Source of the DNA: an uncultured Alphaproteobacteria bacterium
GTDB lineage: Bacteria; Pseudomonadota; Alphaproteobacteria; Puniceispirillales; Puniceispirillaceae
Length of the DNA: 33,869 nucleotides
Reading direction: 5' to 3'
NCBI GenBank assembly: GCA_937924895.1
Contig: CALEYP010000022.1
Location: 1 to 33,869 of the forward strand
The position numbers were made by a program, and so were the translations under genes. Under the pieces are notes generated by a model. It had not been told where the DNA came from and made no database searches. It saw nothing but the letters and a program-made list of their open reading frames with translations. How positions within the stretch are numbered: position 1 is the first letter of the stretch; the number at the start of each line of letters is the position of its first letter. Positions 7,224-14,977 of the stretch are shown piece after piece.

Positions 7224-9077
7224 TTACTGAACTGCCCCGACAAGTAATGTCCGAACAGCCTCTTGATTCATTGTAAGGTCAAAATCTTCTGAGAGAGATA
7301 ACGCCATGGCAGCTTGCCAATCAGACTGGATTGTGCGGGCTAGTGAACTTGTTAGTTGCCGGGCAAGCGCATCTGTCTGCTCATCCGACGCGCTGATAAT
7401 GTCTGTCACTTGAATGAGAAGGGCGTCTTCGCCTGTCTCCACAATCACAAACTCATTGGTATCAATGCCAAACGCATTGGTTGCCATCAAATTTGCAGCA
7501 GGATGGTCAAGACCAATGCCTGAGCGTTGAATAGTCGCTGTTTCAGCATTTTCGCCAATTTGGCCAGAAGCCAGAGCGGCATCTGCTTCTGTCTTTGCGG
7601 CCTTAATGGCCGTTTCCAACTGATAATCAGCAATCACACGATCCTTTACCTCGGCAAGGGGGCGCGATGTAGGCTCTGTCTCAGATAGTAACTGCATCAC
7701 AAAGAAGGTCGCTTCACCTGTCTCGCCAAGCACTGAGATTTCATCTTCTTGCAAATCCCAAGCAATAGCGAGGAAGTTGCTGTCAGACGCGATATCGTCA
7801 TCTGATGCTGTGCCATCAATCGTTAGGCCATTTGCGTCAATAGGAGCAAGTGATGTGACGGTTGCACCCACGGCAGAGGCAGCCTCGGACAGAGATGCAC
7901 CACTGCCCAATTCATCTTCTAAAGCATTGGCGCGCTCATAAACAAGGTCAAGCGCTTGCTCAGCTCGTAATGTTGCGGCTAAAGCGTCTTTCACATCGGC
8001 AAAGCTCGCATCGCCGCCAGCAATCACCTCATCAACGGCAAGGATATGAAACCCAAAGGCGGTTTCAATGGGGCCAACAACATCACCTTCATTGGCTGCA
8101 AAAGCAGCGTCCGCCAAATCGGAGGCTAAGGCGTCTTGGCGTAATGTGCCAAGCGCAATATCATCGGTAGTCCAACCAAGACGGTCGGCAGCTACAATGG
8201 CAAACTCTTTGCCAGATGAAAGGTCAGAAAGCGCGTCTTCAGCGGCTTGCTGGCTATCAAATACCATTTGGCTCAGGCGGCGCGTTTCGGGTGTGATAAA
8301 CTCATCACGACGCAGCTCAAAACTATCCTGAAGCGCAGCATCAGAAATTGTGATGTCTGCCTCTAATTGTTCTGGGTCAAGAATAATAGCATCAAATTGA
8401 CGCAGAAGAGGCGCGTCATAGCTGCTTTGATTTTCGCTATAATAGCTGCTGAGAACGGCATCTGACGGCGCTGCGACAGCTGAGGCATCAACAGCAAAGC
8501 TCTGATATGCGATGGCGCGTTCTTCTAATTGATAAGCGGCTAATGTCTTAGCGGCATAGAAGGGATATAAAGCCGCGGCTGACACAGCGCCCATAATTTG
8601 GTCGCGTTCTAATGTCTCTGTTAACCGTGTCAAATAATCTTCTTCACTGTAACCAAGCTGTTGCAATGTCTGCAAAAAGCGACCTTCTGCGAAGCTACCA
8701 AATTCATCTTGGAAAGCGCGTTCGTCACGGATCGCTTTGGTCTGCATCTCTCTTGTGACGGTAAGTCCTAATCTGTCAGCTTCGGCAGAGAATAAGACTT
8801 TGCGCGCTAAGGCGCCCATCACTTCATCCATAATAGGTGTTTGTAATGCTTCACCAATGCTGAGGCCTGGCGCTAGGTTACGGCGCGCTCTGTCAAATTC
8901 AATCGCAGCTTCAGTTGTTGAGATTGATTTATCACCAGCGCTAACGGCTTTGCTGCCAGCGCCAAATGATCCGGATGTGATATCGCCAATGCCCCATAAT
9001 GCAAAGCCCCCCGCTAGAAATATGAGGAATGCTTTCATGATTGGGGATTTAGCGCCTTCGCGCATGGATCGTAACAT
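7224..9077 (-). CDS. ppiD: PpiD/SurA-type periplasmic folding factor (peptidyl-prolyl isomerase)
   Basis: The 617-aa protein has one N-terminal membrane anchor (MKAFLIFLAGGFALWGIGDI) typical of PpiD. A SurA-like N-terminal chaperone domain follows (about residues 40-175), then a parvulin-type region (about 255-370, with RRLSQMVFDSQQAAEDAL, DLGWT-like RLGWTTDD and IETAFGFHILAVDEV). A long acidic C-terminal segment completes it. PpiD proteins help newly exported outer-membrane and periplasmic proteins fold at the SecYEG exit. Isomerase activity is often weak in this family and cannot be judged here. The gene heads a leftward operon with trpE only about 10 nt downstream, an arrangement I recall in other alphaproteobacteria, and diverges from tpiA. 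Confidence 0.85.
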   Translation of the reverse strand: MLRSMREGAKSPIMKAFLIFLAGGFALWGIGDITSGSFGAGSKAVSAGDKSISTTEAAIEFDRARRNLAPGLSIGEALQTPIMDEVMGALARKVLFSAEADRLGLTVTREMQTKAIRDERAFQDEFGSFAEGRFLQTLQQLGYSEEDYLTRLTETLERDQIMGAVSAAALYPFYAAKTLAAYQLEERAIAYQSFAVDASAVAAPSDAVLSSYYSENQSSYDAPLLRQFDAIILDPEQLEADITISDAALQDSFELRRDEFITPETRRLSQMVFDSQQAAEDALSDLSSGKEFAIVAADRLGWTTDDIALGTLRQDALASDLADAAFAANEGDVVGPIETAFGFHILAVDEVIAGGDASFADVKDALAATLRAEQALDLVYERANALEDELGSGASLSEAASAVGATVTSLAPIDANGLTIDGTASDDDIASDSNFLAIAWDLQEDEISVLGETGEATFFVMQLLSETEPTSRPLAEVKDRVIADYQLETAIKAAKTEADAALASGQIGENAETATIQRSGIGLDHPAANLMATNAFGIDTNEFVIVETGEDALLIQVTDIISASDEQTDALARQLTSSLARTIQSDWQAAMALSLSEDFDLTMNQEAVRTLLVGAVQ

Positions 9078-9117
9078 AATGATAACTCTCTGACATTTTG
9101 GGCATTAATCAGAGGCC

Positions 9118-9147
9118 ACTATACATAGCAACTCTGGCAAAATTCAA
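9118..9147 (-). promoter_or_regulatory. Candidate promoter of the ppiD-trpE operon
   Basis: On the minus strand TTGAAT (9142-9147) and TATAGT (9118-9123) are 18 nt apart. They match the sigma70 hexamers at four and five of six positions. The implied start of transcription near 9110 leaves a leader of about 33 nt before the ATG at 9077. Confidence 0.4.
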
Positions 9148-9180
9148 TGGCTAATGGCGCTATAAAGTTGAAAAATATCA

Positions 9181-9189
9181 TGCTATAAG
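9181..9189 (+). promoter_or_regulatory. Candidate extended -10 element for tpiA
   Basis: TGCTATAAG is a close match to an extended -10 element (TGnTATAAT). No good -35 is visible 16-18 nt upstream. It lies about 60 nt before ATG 9249 in the divergent ppiD/tpiA gap and is the best plus-strand candidate there. Confidence 0.3.
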
Positions 9190-9248
9190 AGCAACGTACG
9201 CAAATCACCCTTATTTTAGGCCTTTTTTGACACAAAGGATGAGGAAAT

Positions 9249-10007
9249 ATGACGCTCCAGCTTGCGGCGAATTGGAAGATGAATTTAACGGCAACAGACG
9301 CAAAACAGCTAGCTGATGCCTATCGCGACTTAGCTGATGAATTTGAGGCGCATGATGTGTCTTTTATTGTATGTCCACCGGCACTTTATGGAATGATGCT
9401 GCAACAGGCCTGTGACGACAGTGCGCTCAGCTGGGGTGGGCAATCTAGTCACCCCGCTGGATTTGGAGCGCACACAGGCGATATCAGCGCAAAAATGTTA
9501 CAATCTGCAGGTGCATCTTACGTGATTGCGGGTCATTCAGAGCGTCGCCAAAATCATACTGAGAGTGATGAGCAGGTTGCGGCTCAACTTCACGCGGCAC
9601 ATGAAGCTGGCCTGACCGTCATTCTATGTGTAGGGGAAGCACTTGAGGATAGAAAAGCGGGACGGGCAGAAGACATTGTAACCCAGCAACTCTCTGCCGC
9701 TTTGCACAATGTAACAAAATGGGAATCAGTCATTATTGCCTATGAGCCAATCTGGGCGATTGGCACAGGTGAGGTGGCAAGCCCTGACGATATTCAGGCG
9801 ATGCATCATGCCATGGCGGAGCATGTGGTGGCGCATTGTGGGGCGCCAAAAGTGCCGCCTTTGTTATATGGCGGGTCAGTCAATGCCGGGAATGCCGCTC
9901 AAATTTTATCACTGCCAGATGTCAATGGCGCACTGATTGGTGGCGCTGGCCTTAAAATTGATGAAATGCGCGCCATCGCAGGCCATGCCAAAGCTCTTCA
10001 GTCATAG
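9249..10007 (+). CDS. tpiA: Triosephosphate isomerase
   Basis: This enzyme interconverts dihydroxyacetone phosphate and glyceraldehyde 3-phosphate in glycolysis and gluconeogenesis. The 252-aa length is standard. The catalytic residues are all present: Lys10 in AANWKMN, His96 in VIAGHSERR and Glu166 in AYEPIWAIGTG, the last including the mobile lid. The phosphate-binding GGSV (LLYGGSVNAGNA) and the C-terminal LIGGAGLK are also intact. A GAGGAA ribosome site lies 5-6 nt before ATG 9249. It is followed by secG and pyrG on the same strand. Confidence 0.97.
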   Translation: MTLQLAANWKMNLTATDAKQLADAYRDLADEFEAHDVSFIVCPPALYGMMLQQACDDSALSWGGQSSHPAGFGAHTGDISAKMLQSAGASYVIAGHSERRQNHTESDEQVAAQLHAAHEAGLTVILCVGEALEDRKAGRAEDIVTQQLSAALHNVTKWESVIIAYEPIWAIGTGEVASPDDIQAMHHAMAEHVVAHCGAPKVPPLLYGGSVNAGNAAQILSLPDVNGALIGGAGLKIDEMRAIAGHAKALQS

Positions 10008-10123
10008 ACATGCTAGTCAGAATTGCCAGCGTTGTAAGTGAATAGACAGATTGATTTTTTACTTGTCCAAAGGGCCCACTTTAGGATAGAACATCCCTCG
10101 TTAAAAGATAAGGCAGAATTAGC

Positions 10124-10453
10124 ATGCAAACCGTTTTATTGACCATTCATACACTCATCGCACTCGCGCTTGTCGGGTTAGTATTGCTGCAGCGCAATGA
10201 AGGCGGCGGTTTGGGTATTGGCGGCGGTGGCGGCGCTGGTGGCGGCTTTATGACAGCCCGCGGTACCGCTAATCTTTTGACAAAAGCAACGGCCGTTCTG
10301 GCTACATGTTTTTTCCTAACGTCAATTGGCCTTGCGATCTTAGCAGGGGCGGGCACAAAGCCAACATCAATCGTCGATGAGGTGTTAAACTCAACACCTG
10401 CTGTGTCTTCAGAACAGGCGCCAGCCGCACCAGCTGTACCAACAGGGCAATAA
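10124..10453 (+). CDS. secG: Preprotein translocase subunit SecG
   Basis: SecG is the small accessory membrane subunit of the SecYEG protein-conducting channel. The 109-aa protein has two membrane helices (about residues 2-21 and 56-75) separated by a Gly-rich cytoplasmic loop with GGGLGIGGGGGAGGGF and then TARGTANLLTKATA, which is the family signature. An Ala/Pro-rich tail (EQAPAAPAVPTGQ) is common in alphaproteobacterial SecG. It sits between tpiA and pyrG, a typical neighbourhood. Its stop codon is only 2 nt from the start of a short open frame that runs into pyrG. Confidence 0.93.
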   Translation: MQTVLLTIHTLIALALVGLVLLQRNEGGGLGIGGGGGAGGGFMTARGTANLLTKATAVLATCFFLTSIGLAILAGAGTKPTSIVDEVLNSTPAVSSEQAPAAPAVPTGQ

Positions 10454-10455
10454 TC

Positions 10456-10512
10456 ATGATGAAAAACCGGCTTTCAGACATCGACTTCACTTCTAAGGAG
10501 CGGTGCCAGTGA
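10456..10512 (+). CDS. Possible 18-codon leader ORF coupled to pyrG
   Basis: Two nucleotides after the secG stop, ATG 10456 opens a frame encoding MMKNRLSDIDFTSKERCQ. Its TGA (10510-10512) overlaps the likely pyrG GTG start (10509-10511) as GTGA. The frame contains the pyrG ribosome site AAGGAG. It could be a translated leader that couples pyrG to secG, or a chance frame; no homologue is recognised. Confidence 0.25.
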   Translation: MMKNRLSDIDFTSKERCQ

Positions 10513-12143
10513 CCCGTTTTATCTTCATCACAGGCGGTGTTGTCTCTTCTCTCGGTAAAGGCCTAGGGTCAGCTGCGCTTGGCGCCTTGTTGCAAGCACG
10601 TGGTTATAAGGTTCGTTTGCGTAAGCTTGATCCCTATTTGAATGTTGACCCCGGCACAATGTCACCAACGCAACATGGTGAGGTGTTCGTCACAGATGAT
10701 GGGGCAGAGACAGATCTTGATCTAGGGCATTATGAGCGCTTTACAGGTGTTGGTAACAGGCGCACTGACAATGTCACCACTGGCCGTATTTACTCTGATG
10801 TATTGGCGAAAGAAAGACGGGGCGACTATTTGGGAGCCACTATTCAGGTGATCCCTCATGTGACAGACGCAATTAAAGCCTTTGTCAAAGCCAATCTGGA
10901 TGACGAAGATTTTGTGTTGTGTGAAATCGGCGGGACGGTTGGTGACATTGAATCACTGCCTTTCCTAGAAGCTATTCGCCAATTAGGGAATGAGTTGGGA
11001 CGCGAGGCAAGCTGTTTCGTGCATGTGACTCTTTTGCCGTATATCAAGGCAGCTGGCGAGTTGAAGACAAAGCCAACGCAGCACTCAGTGAAAGAATTGC
11101 AGTCTGTTGGTATCCAGCCTGATGTGCTTCTCTGCCGGACCGAGCATGAATTGCCAGATGAGCAACGTGGTAAGATTGGGTTGTTCTGTAATGTGCGTGG
11201 CGAAGCGGTTATTTTGGCAAATGATGTCTCAAATATCTATGAAGTGCCACTTGCCTATCATGAGCAAGGTCTTGATACAGAGATTTGCCGTCATTTTGGT
11301 CTTGAAGATAAAGCGCCTGATTTATCACGATGGCAGGATATTAACCATGCTATCAATAATCCGGAGGGTGAGGTTACTATTGCCATTGTGGGCAAATATG
11401 TTTCACTCCAAGATTCCTATAAATCGCTCAGCGAAGCATTAGCACATGGTGGCATTGCTAATCGTCAACGTGTGAAGCTCACTTGGCTCGATTCAGAGTT
11501 GTTGGAAACTGATGATGATGCGGTCATTTCAGAACATCTGTCATCTGTAGATGCGATTTTGGTTCCAGGTGGCTTTGGTGAGCGCGGCTCAGCTGGTAAA
11601 ATCCGCGCCATTCAATTCGCCAGAGAGCATAAGGTACCTTATCTCGGGATTTGTTTTGGCATGCAGATGGCGGTTTTGGAATCAGCACGCAACATTGCTG
11701 GTGATGCGCAAGCTACCTCCTCTGAATTTGGGCCAGCTGATAACCCGTTAGTGGGCTTGATGACCGAATGGAATGTCGGCAATGAAGTTCAAACGCGCAA
11801 TAGCGAGAGTGACCTTGGCGGCACAATGAGGCTAGGAGCCTATCAATGTGTTCTTGAAGAAGGCTCATTGGCCCATCAGGTTTATGGATCCCAAGATATT
11901 TCGGAGCGTCATCGTCATCGCTATGAGGTGAATGTGGGCTATAAGGATATGTTGGCTGAGGCAGGGCTTCAGATTACAGGGTTGTCACCAGATGGTGGTT
12001 TGCCTGAAATCGTTGAGCGTCCCGATCATCCGTTCTTTATTGCCGTTCAGTTTCATCCTGAATTAAAGTCGCGTCCTTTTGAGCCGCATCCCTTATTCTC
12101 AGGGTTTGTTAACGCTGCAAAAGAACGCTCGCGTTTAGTCTAA
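10509..12143 (+). CDS. pyrG: CTP synthase
   Basis: This enzyme makes CTP from UTP, ATP and glutamine. The N-terminal synthetase domain shows FIFITGGVVSSLGKG (P-loop), DPGTMSPTQHGEVFVTDDG and EIGGTVGDIES. The C-terminal class I glutaminase domain has the nucleophile Cys382 in LGICFGMQMA and the His-Glu of QFHPELKSRP. The open frame begins with a GTG at 10503, but the AAGGAG at 10495-10500 is only 2 nt from it. It is 8 nt from the GTG at 10509, which also gives the usual family start MTRFIFITGG. The protein is 544 aa with that start, normal for the family. Confidence 0.97.
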   Translation: MTRFIFITGGVVSSLGKGLGSAALGALLQARGYKVRLRKLDPYLNVDPGTMSPTQHGEVFVTDDGAETDLDLGHYERFTGVGNRRTDNVTTGRIYSDVLAKERRGDYLGATIQVIPHVTDAIKAFVKANLDDEDFVLCEIGGTVGDIESLPFLEAIRQLGNELGREASCFVHVTLLPYIKAAGELKTKPTQHSVKELQSVGIQPDVLLCRTEHELPDEQRGKIGLFCNVRGEAVILANDVSNIYEVPLAYHEQGLDTEICRHFGLEDKAPDLSRWQDINHAINNPEGEVTIAIVGKYVSLQDSYKSLSEALAHGGIANRQRVKLTWLDSELLETDDDAVISEHLSSVDAILVPGGFGERGSAGKIRAIQFAREHKVPYLGICFGMQMAVLESARNIAGDAQATSSEFGPADNPLVGLMTEWNVGNEVQTRNSESDLGGTMRLGAYQCVLEEGSLAHQVYGSQDISERHRHRYEVNVGYKDMLAEAGLQITGLSPDGGLPEIVERPDHPFFIAVQFHPELKSRPFEPHPLFSGFVNAAKERSRLV

Positions 12144-12215
12144 GAGCTATAGACGCGCTTTTTGACTAACCTCCCTTGGAGGCTCGTACTAATTATCTAT
12201 GAATGAGGTGACAAG

Positions 12216-13040
12216 ATGAAACCGGTCACAGTTGGAGACATTGCCATTGGCTCTCACAGCGCTTTGACGCTGATTGCAGGCCCCTGCCAGATTGAAGGGT
12301 TGGATCACGCGCTGCGCCATGCTGAAGCAATTATGAAGGCTGCTAATGCAGCAGGTATGAAAGCCATTTATAAATCATCTTTTGATAAGGCAAACCGGAC
12401 ATCTGCCTCTGCCAAACGGGGTGTTGGCCTTGAAGAGGGGATTGGTATTCTGGCACGTGTCAAATCAGAATTTGGCTGTCCTGTTTTGACTGATATTCAT
12501 AATGAAGCGCAATGTGCGCCTGTCGCTGAACAAGTTGATATTTTGCAAATCCCCGCCTTTTTATGCCGCCAGACCGATCTGTTGGTCGCGGCGGCTAAGA
12601 CGGGGGCGGTGATCAATGTCAAAAAAGGGCAATTCCTTGCACCTTGGGATATGACACATGTTGCGGCTAAAATTGCACAGGCTGGTAATGAGCGCATTTT
12701 GCTAACTGAGCGCGGTACAAGCTTTGGCTATAATACCCTTGTGTCTGATATGCGCTCACTACCGCAAATGGCAGAGACTGGTTATCCTGTGATTTTTGAT
12801 GCCACTCACTCTGTGCAGCAGCCAGGTGGCCTTGGTGGTGCTTCTGGTGGTCAGCGTGAATTTGTGCCCGTGCTAGCCCGAGCCGCTGTAGCGGTTGGTG
12901 TAGCTGGCTTATTCATTGAAACACATGAAGATCCGGATAACGCGCCATCAGATGGACCGAATATGGTGCCATTATCGGAATTACCTGCTTTATTGATGCA
13001 TTTAGCAGCGATTGCGCAAGCAGCGCATGGTGCCGCTTAA
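12216..13040 (+). CDS. kdsA: 3-deoxy-D-manno-octulosonate 8-phosphate synthase
   Basis: KdsA condenses arabinose 5-phosphate with phosphoenolpyruvate to make Kdo-8-phosphate for lipopolysaccharide, so this is a Gram-negative with Kdo-containing LPS. Family motifs are LIAGPCQIEG, YKSSFDKANRTS, VKKGQFLAPWDM, RGTSFGYNTLVSDMRSLP and FDATHSVQQPGG. Cys24 in AGPC, with the His of DATHS, the Glu of LFIETHEDPD and the Asp of SDGPNM, matches the metal ligands of the metal-dependent class rather than the Asn-type class of E. coli. The 274-aa length is normal. A GAGGTG ribosome site precedes ATG 12216. PEP also links it to eno, 37 nt downstream. Confidence 0.96.
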   Translation: MKPVTVGDIAIGSHSALTLIAGPCQIEGLDHALRHAEAIMKAANAAGMKAIYKSSFDKANRTSASAKRGVGLEEGIGILARVKSEFGCPVLTDIHNEAQCAPVAEQVDILQIPAFLCRQTDLLVAAAKTGAVINVKKGQFLAPWDMTHVAAKIAQAGNERILLTERGTSFGYNTLVSDMRSLPQMAETGYPVIFDATHSVQQPGGLGGASGGQREFVPVLARAAVAVGVAGLFIETHEDPDNAPSDGPNMVPLSELPALLMHLAAIAQAAHGAA

Positions 13041-13077
13041 TCTATAAAAACCTTGGGACAAATAAGGAGATTTCTTC

Positions 13078-14352
13078 ATGTCATCCATTCTTGATATTCA
13101 CGCCCGTCAAATCCTTGATTCAAGAGGAAATCCTACGGTTGAGGTTGATGTCATGCTAGATGATGGATCTGTCGGGCGTGCAGCTGTGCCCTCTGGGGCG
13201 TCTACTGGCGCATATGAGGCGGTAGAGCGTCGTGATGGCGACAAAGATATCTATAATGGTAAATCGGTGCAGGGTGCTATTGATGCCGTCAATACCGAAA
13301 TTTATGATGCGCTTTCTGGCGCGGATGCCTTTGACCAAGAGGGTCTTGATCGTGATCTGATTGCGCTTGATGGTACAGACAATAAAGGCCGTCTTGGCGC
13401 CAATGCAATTCTCGGTGTCAGCTTGGCAACAGCAAGAGCTGCAGCCGATAGCTGTGCGATGCCGCTATGGCGCTATTTGGGCGGCATTCATGCCAACCAG
13501 TTGCCTGTACCTATGATGAATATCCTGAATGGCGGGGCGCATGCGGATAACGCGCTAGATATTCAAGAATTTATGATTATGCCTGTGGGAGCTGATACAT
13601 TTACTGACGGGCTTCGCATGGGGACAGAAATATTCCACCAATTAAAGTCACTTCTCTCAGATGCAGGCTATTCCACAGCAGTTGGTGATGAAGGTGGCTT
13701 TGCACCAGCAATCTCAAGCATGGATGAAGCGCTTTCATTTGTTGCGAAAGCCGTTGAAGCCAAAAATTATAAGTTAGGCGAAGACGTGGTCATCGCTCTT
13801 GATGCGGCGGCAACAGAGTTTTGCCAGGATGGTAGCTATCATCTGGCAGGGGAAGGGCGCACTCTTTCATCGCAAGAGATGATTGATGTATGGGCAGATC
13901 TCTGTGGAAAATTCCCGATTAAATCGATTGAAGATCCGCTAGATGAAGATGATTGGGCAGGATTTGAGGCGCTAACTGCCAAAGTTGGCTCGCATGTCCA
14001 AATTGTTGGTGATGATTTGTTCGTCACCAATCCTGAGCGTTTAGCAAAAGGGATTGAGCAAAAAGCAGGGAACGCCATTTTGATTAAGGTTAACCAGATT
14101 GGCACTTTGACAGAGACGATGCAGGCTATCTCGCTAGCACAGAAGGCAGGCTTTGGTGTCATTATCTCTCATCGCTCCGGCGAGACAGAAGATAGCTTTA
14201 TCGCTGATTTGTCTGTGGCAACAAATGCCGGTCAGATTAAAACAGGGGCGCTATCACGCTCAGATAGACTAGCAAAATACAACCAACTCTTGCGTATTGA
14301 GGAAGAGCTTGGTTTGAACGCTGCCTATGGTGGGACGTCTATTCTCCGGTAA
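13078..14352 (+). CDS. eno: Enolase
   Basis: Enolase converts 2-phosphoglycerate to phosphoenolpyruvate in glycolysis and, in many bacteria, is part of the RNA degradosome. The 424-aa protein has the N-terminal ARQILDSRGNPTVEVDV and SGASTGAYEA loop. The metal-ligand regions are ALDAAATEF, SIEDPLDEDDW and VGDDLFVTN. The catalytic Lys region is LIKVNQIGTLTET, and the signature is ISHRSGETED. All are intact. An AAGGAG ribosome site lies 8-9 nt before ATG 13078. It follows kdsA closely and is followed by a hairpin terminator. Confidence 0.97.
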   Translation: MSSILDIHARQILDSRGNPTVEVDVMLDDGSVGRAAVPSGASTGAYEAVERRDGDKDIYNGKSVQGAIDAVNTEIYDALSGADAFDQEGLDRDLIALDGTDNKGRLGANAILGVSLATARAAADSCAMPLWRYLGGIHANQLPVPMMNILNGGAHADNALDIQEFMIMPVGADTFTDGLRMGTEIFHQLKSLLSDAGYSTAVGDEGGFAPAISSMDEALSFVAKAVEAKNYKLGEDVVIALDAAATEFCQDGSYHLAGEGRTLSSQEMIDVWADLCGKFPIKSIEDPLDEDDWAGFEALTAKVGSHVQIVGDDLFVTNPERLAKGIEQKAGNAILIKVNQIGTLTETMQAISLAQKAGFGVIISHRSGETEDSFIADLSVATNAGQIKTGALSRSDRLAKYNQLLRIEEELGLNAAYGGTSILR

Positions 14353-14387
14353 TTTGGGCAGCCTTCCTCCTAAAAATACACTATATT

Positions 14388-14429
14388 AGCCGATTCGCGC
14401 TTTTTTTCTTGACCTGCGAATCGGCTTTT
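14388..14429 (+). terminator. Rho-independent terminator after eno
   Basis: An 11-bp perfect stem, AGCCGATTCGC (14388-14398) with GCGAATCGGCT (14416-14426), encloses a 17-nt T-rich loop and runs into a short T tract (14426-14429). It lies 36 nt after the enolase stop and before ftsB. The loop is larger and the T run shorter than in a textbook terminator, so partial read-through is possible. Confidence 0.55.
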
Positions 14430-14467
14430 GATTCACTGGCCATAAGATCAACTATGGTGCGAATATT

Positions 14468-14812
14468 ATGGCAAGAGTCACATTAGGGTCGAGTTCTTCA
14501 TCTTGGCGCGGATTATCCGCTTTCACAGGCGTGTTAGCTGTGGGCGTCATTACCCTGTTTTTTGGATTTCACACTTTCGTTGGTGACAGAGGTCTTGTCG
14601 CGCGACAGGCGCTTGATCGTCAAATTATCATGGCACGTGAAGAATTAGCGGAATTGCAAAAGGAAAATGCCGTTCTGTCTCATCGCATTGCTTTGATGCG
14701 CTCTGATCAGGTTGATAGTGATATCCTGGCTGAGACAGCACGCGCGGAATTGGGCCTCTATAATGAAGATGATGTCATTATTTCAATTGATATCTCAAAA
14801 TTGAAATTTTAA
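14468..14812 (+). CDS. ftsB: Cell-division protein of the FtsB/DivIC family
   Basis: The 114-aa bitopic protein has one membrane helix (about residues 19-37, FTGVLAVGVITLFFGFHTF). A periplasmic coiled coil follows (REELAELQKENAVLSHRIAL), then the conserved end region with LAETARAELGL preceding DDVIIS. This is the septum-formation-initiator architecture, and FtsB-type proteins form a complex with FtsL and FtsQ. Its place between eno and the pyruvate dehydrogenase genes is the usual one in alphaproteobacteria and in many gammaproteobacteria next to eno. No strong ribosome site is seen. The symbol follows the family rather than any experiment. Confidence 0.88.
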   Translation: MARVTLGSSSSSWRGLSAFTGVLAVGVITLFFGFHTFVGDRGLVARQALDRQIIMAREELAELQKENAVLSHRIALMRSDQVDSDILAETARAELGLYNEDDVIISIDISKLKF

Positions 14813-14815
14813 GAC

Positions 14816-14855
14816 TTTTTCTGTTTTAACCAAAAATTGGTTTAAACAAGAAAAA
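14816..14855. repeat. AT-rich imperfect inverted repeat
   Basis: The arms 14816-14833 (starting TTTTTCTG and ending ACCAA) and 14837-14855 (starting TTGG and ending GAAAAA) are nearly complementary around an AAA loop. It begins 3 nt after the ftsB stop. It is GC-poor and lacks a following T tract on the plus strand, so it may be a weak terminator or an operator-like dyad upstream of pdhA. Confidence 0.4.
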
Positions 14856-14882
14856 ATCAATAAAATCAATACAATAAAAATG

Positions 14883-14910
14883 TTGTAGAAATCTATTTAC
14901 GACCTATATC
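14883..14910 (+). promoter_or_regulatory. Possible pdhA promoter
   Basis: TTGTAG (14883-14888) and TATATC (14905-14910) are 16 nt apart, about 65 nt before the pdhA start, in the only sizeable gap upstream of the dehydrogenase operon. Both hexamers match the consensus moderately. Confidence 0.3.
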
Positions 14911-14977
14911 CTGTAGGTGGTGGAGAGGGGTAGCTTGTCTCCTTCCATCTATTTAGAATTTTAACAGGATTATGGTT

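Noticed and set aside
10200..10250. GGC-rich repeat in secG as a tandem repeat or recombination element
   Set aside because: It simply encodes the Gly-rich loop found in SecG proteins.
12168..12183. CCTCC-CTT-GGAGG hairpin between pyrG and kdsA as a terminator
   Set aside because: The five-base stem has a 3-nt loop and no T tract after it. It may be incidental.
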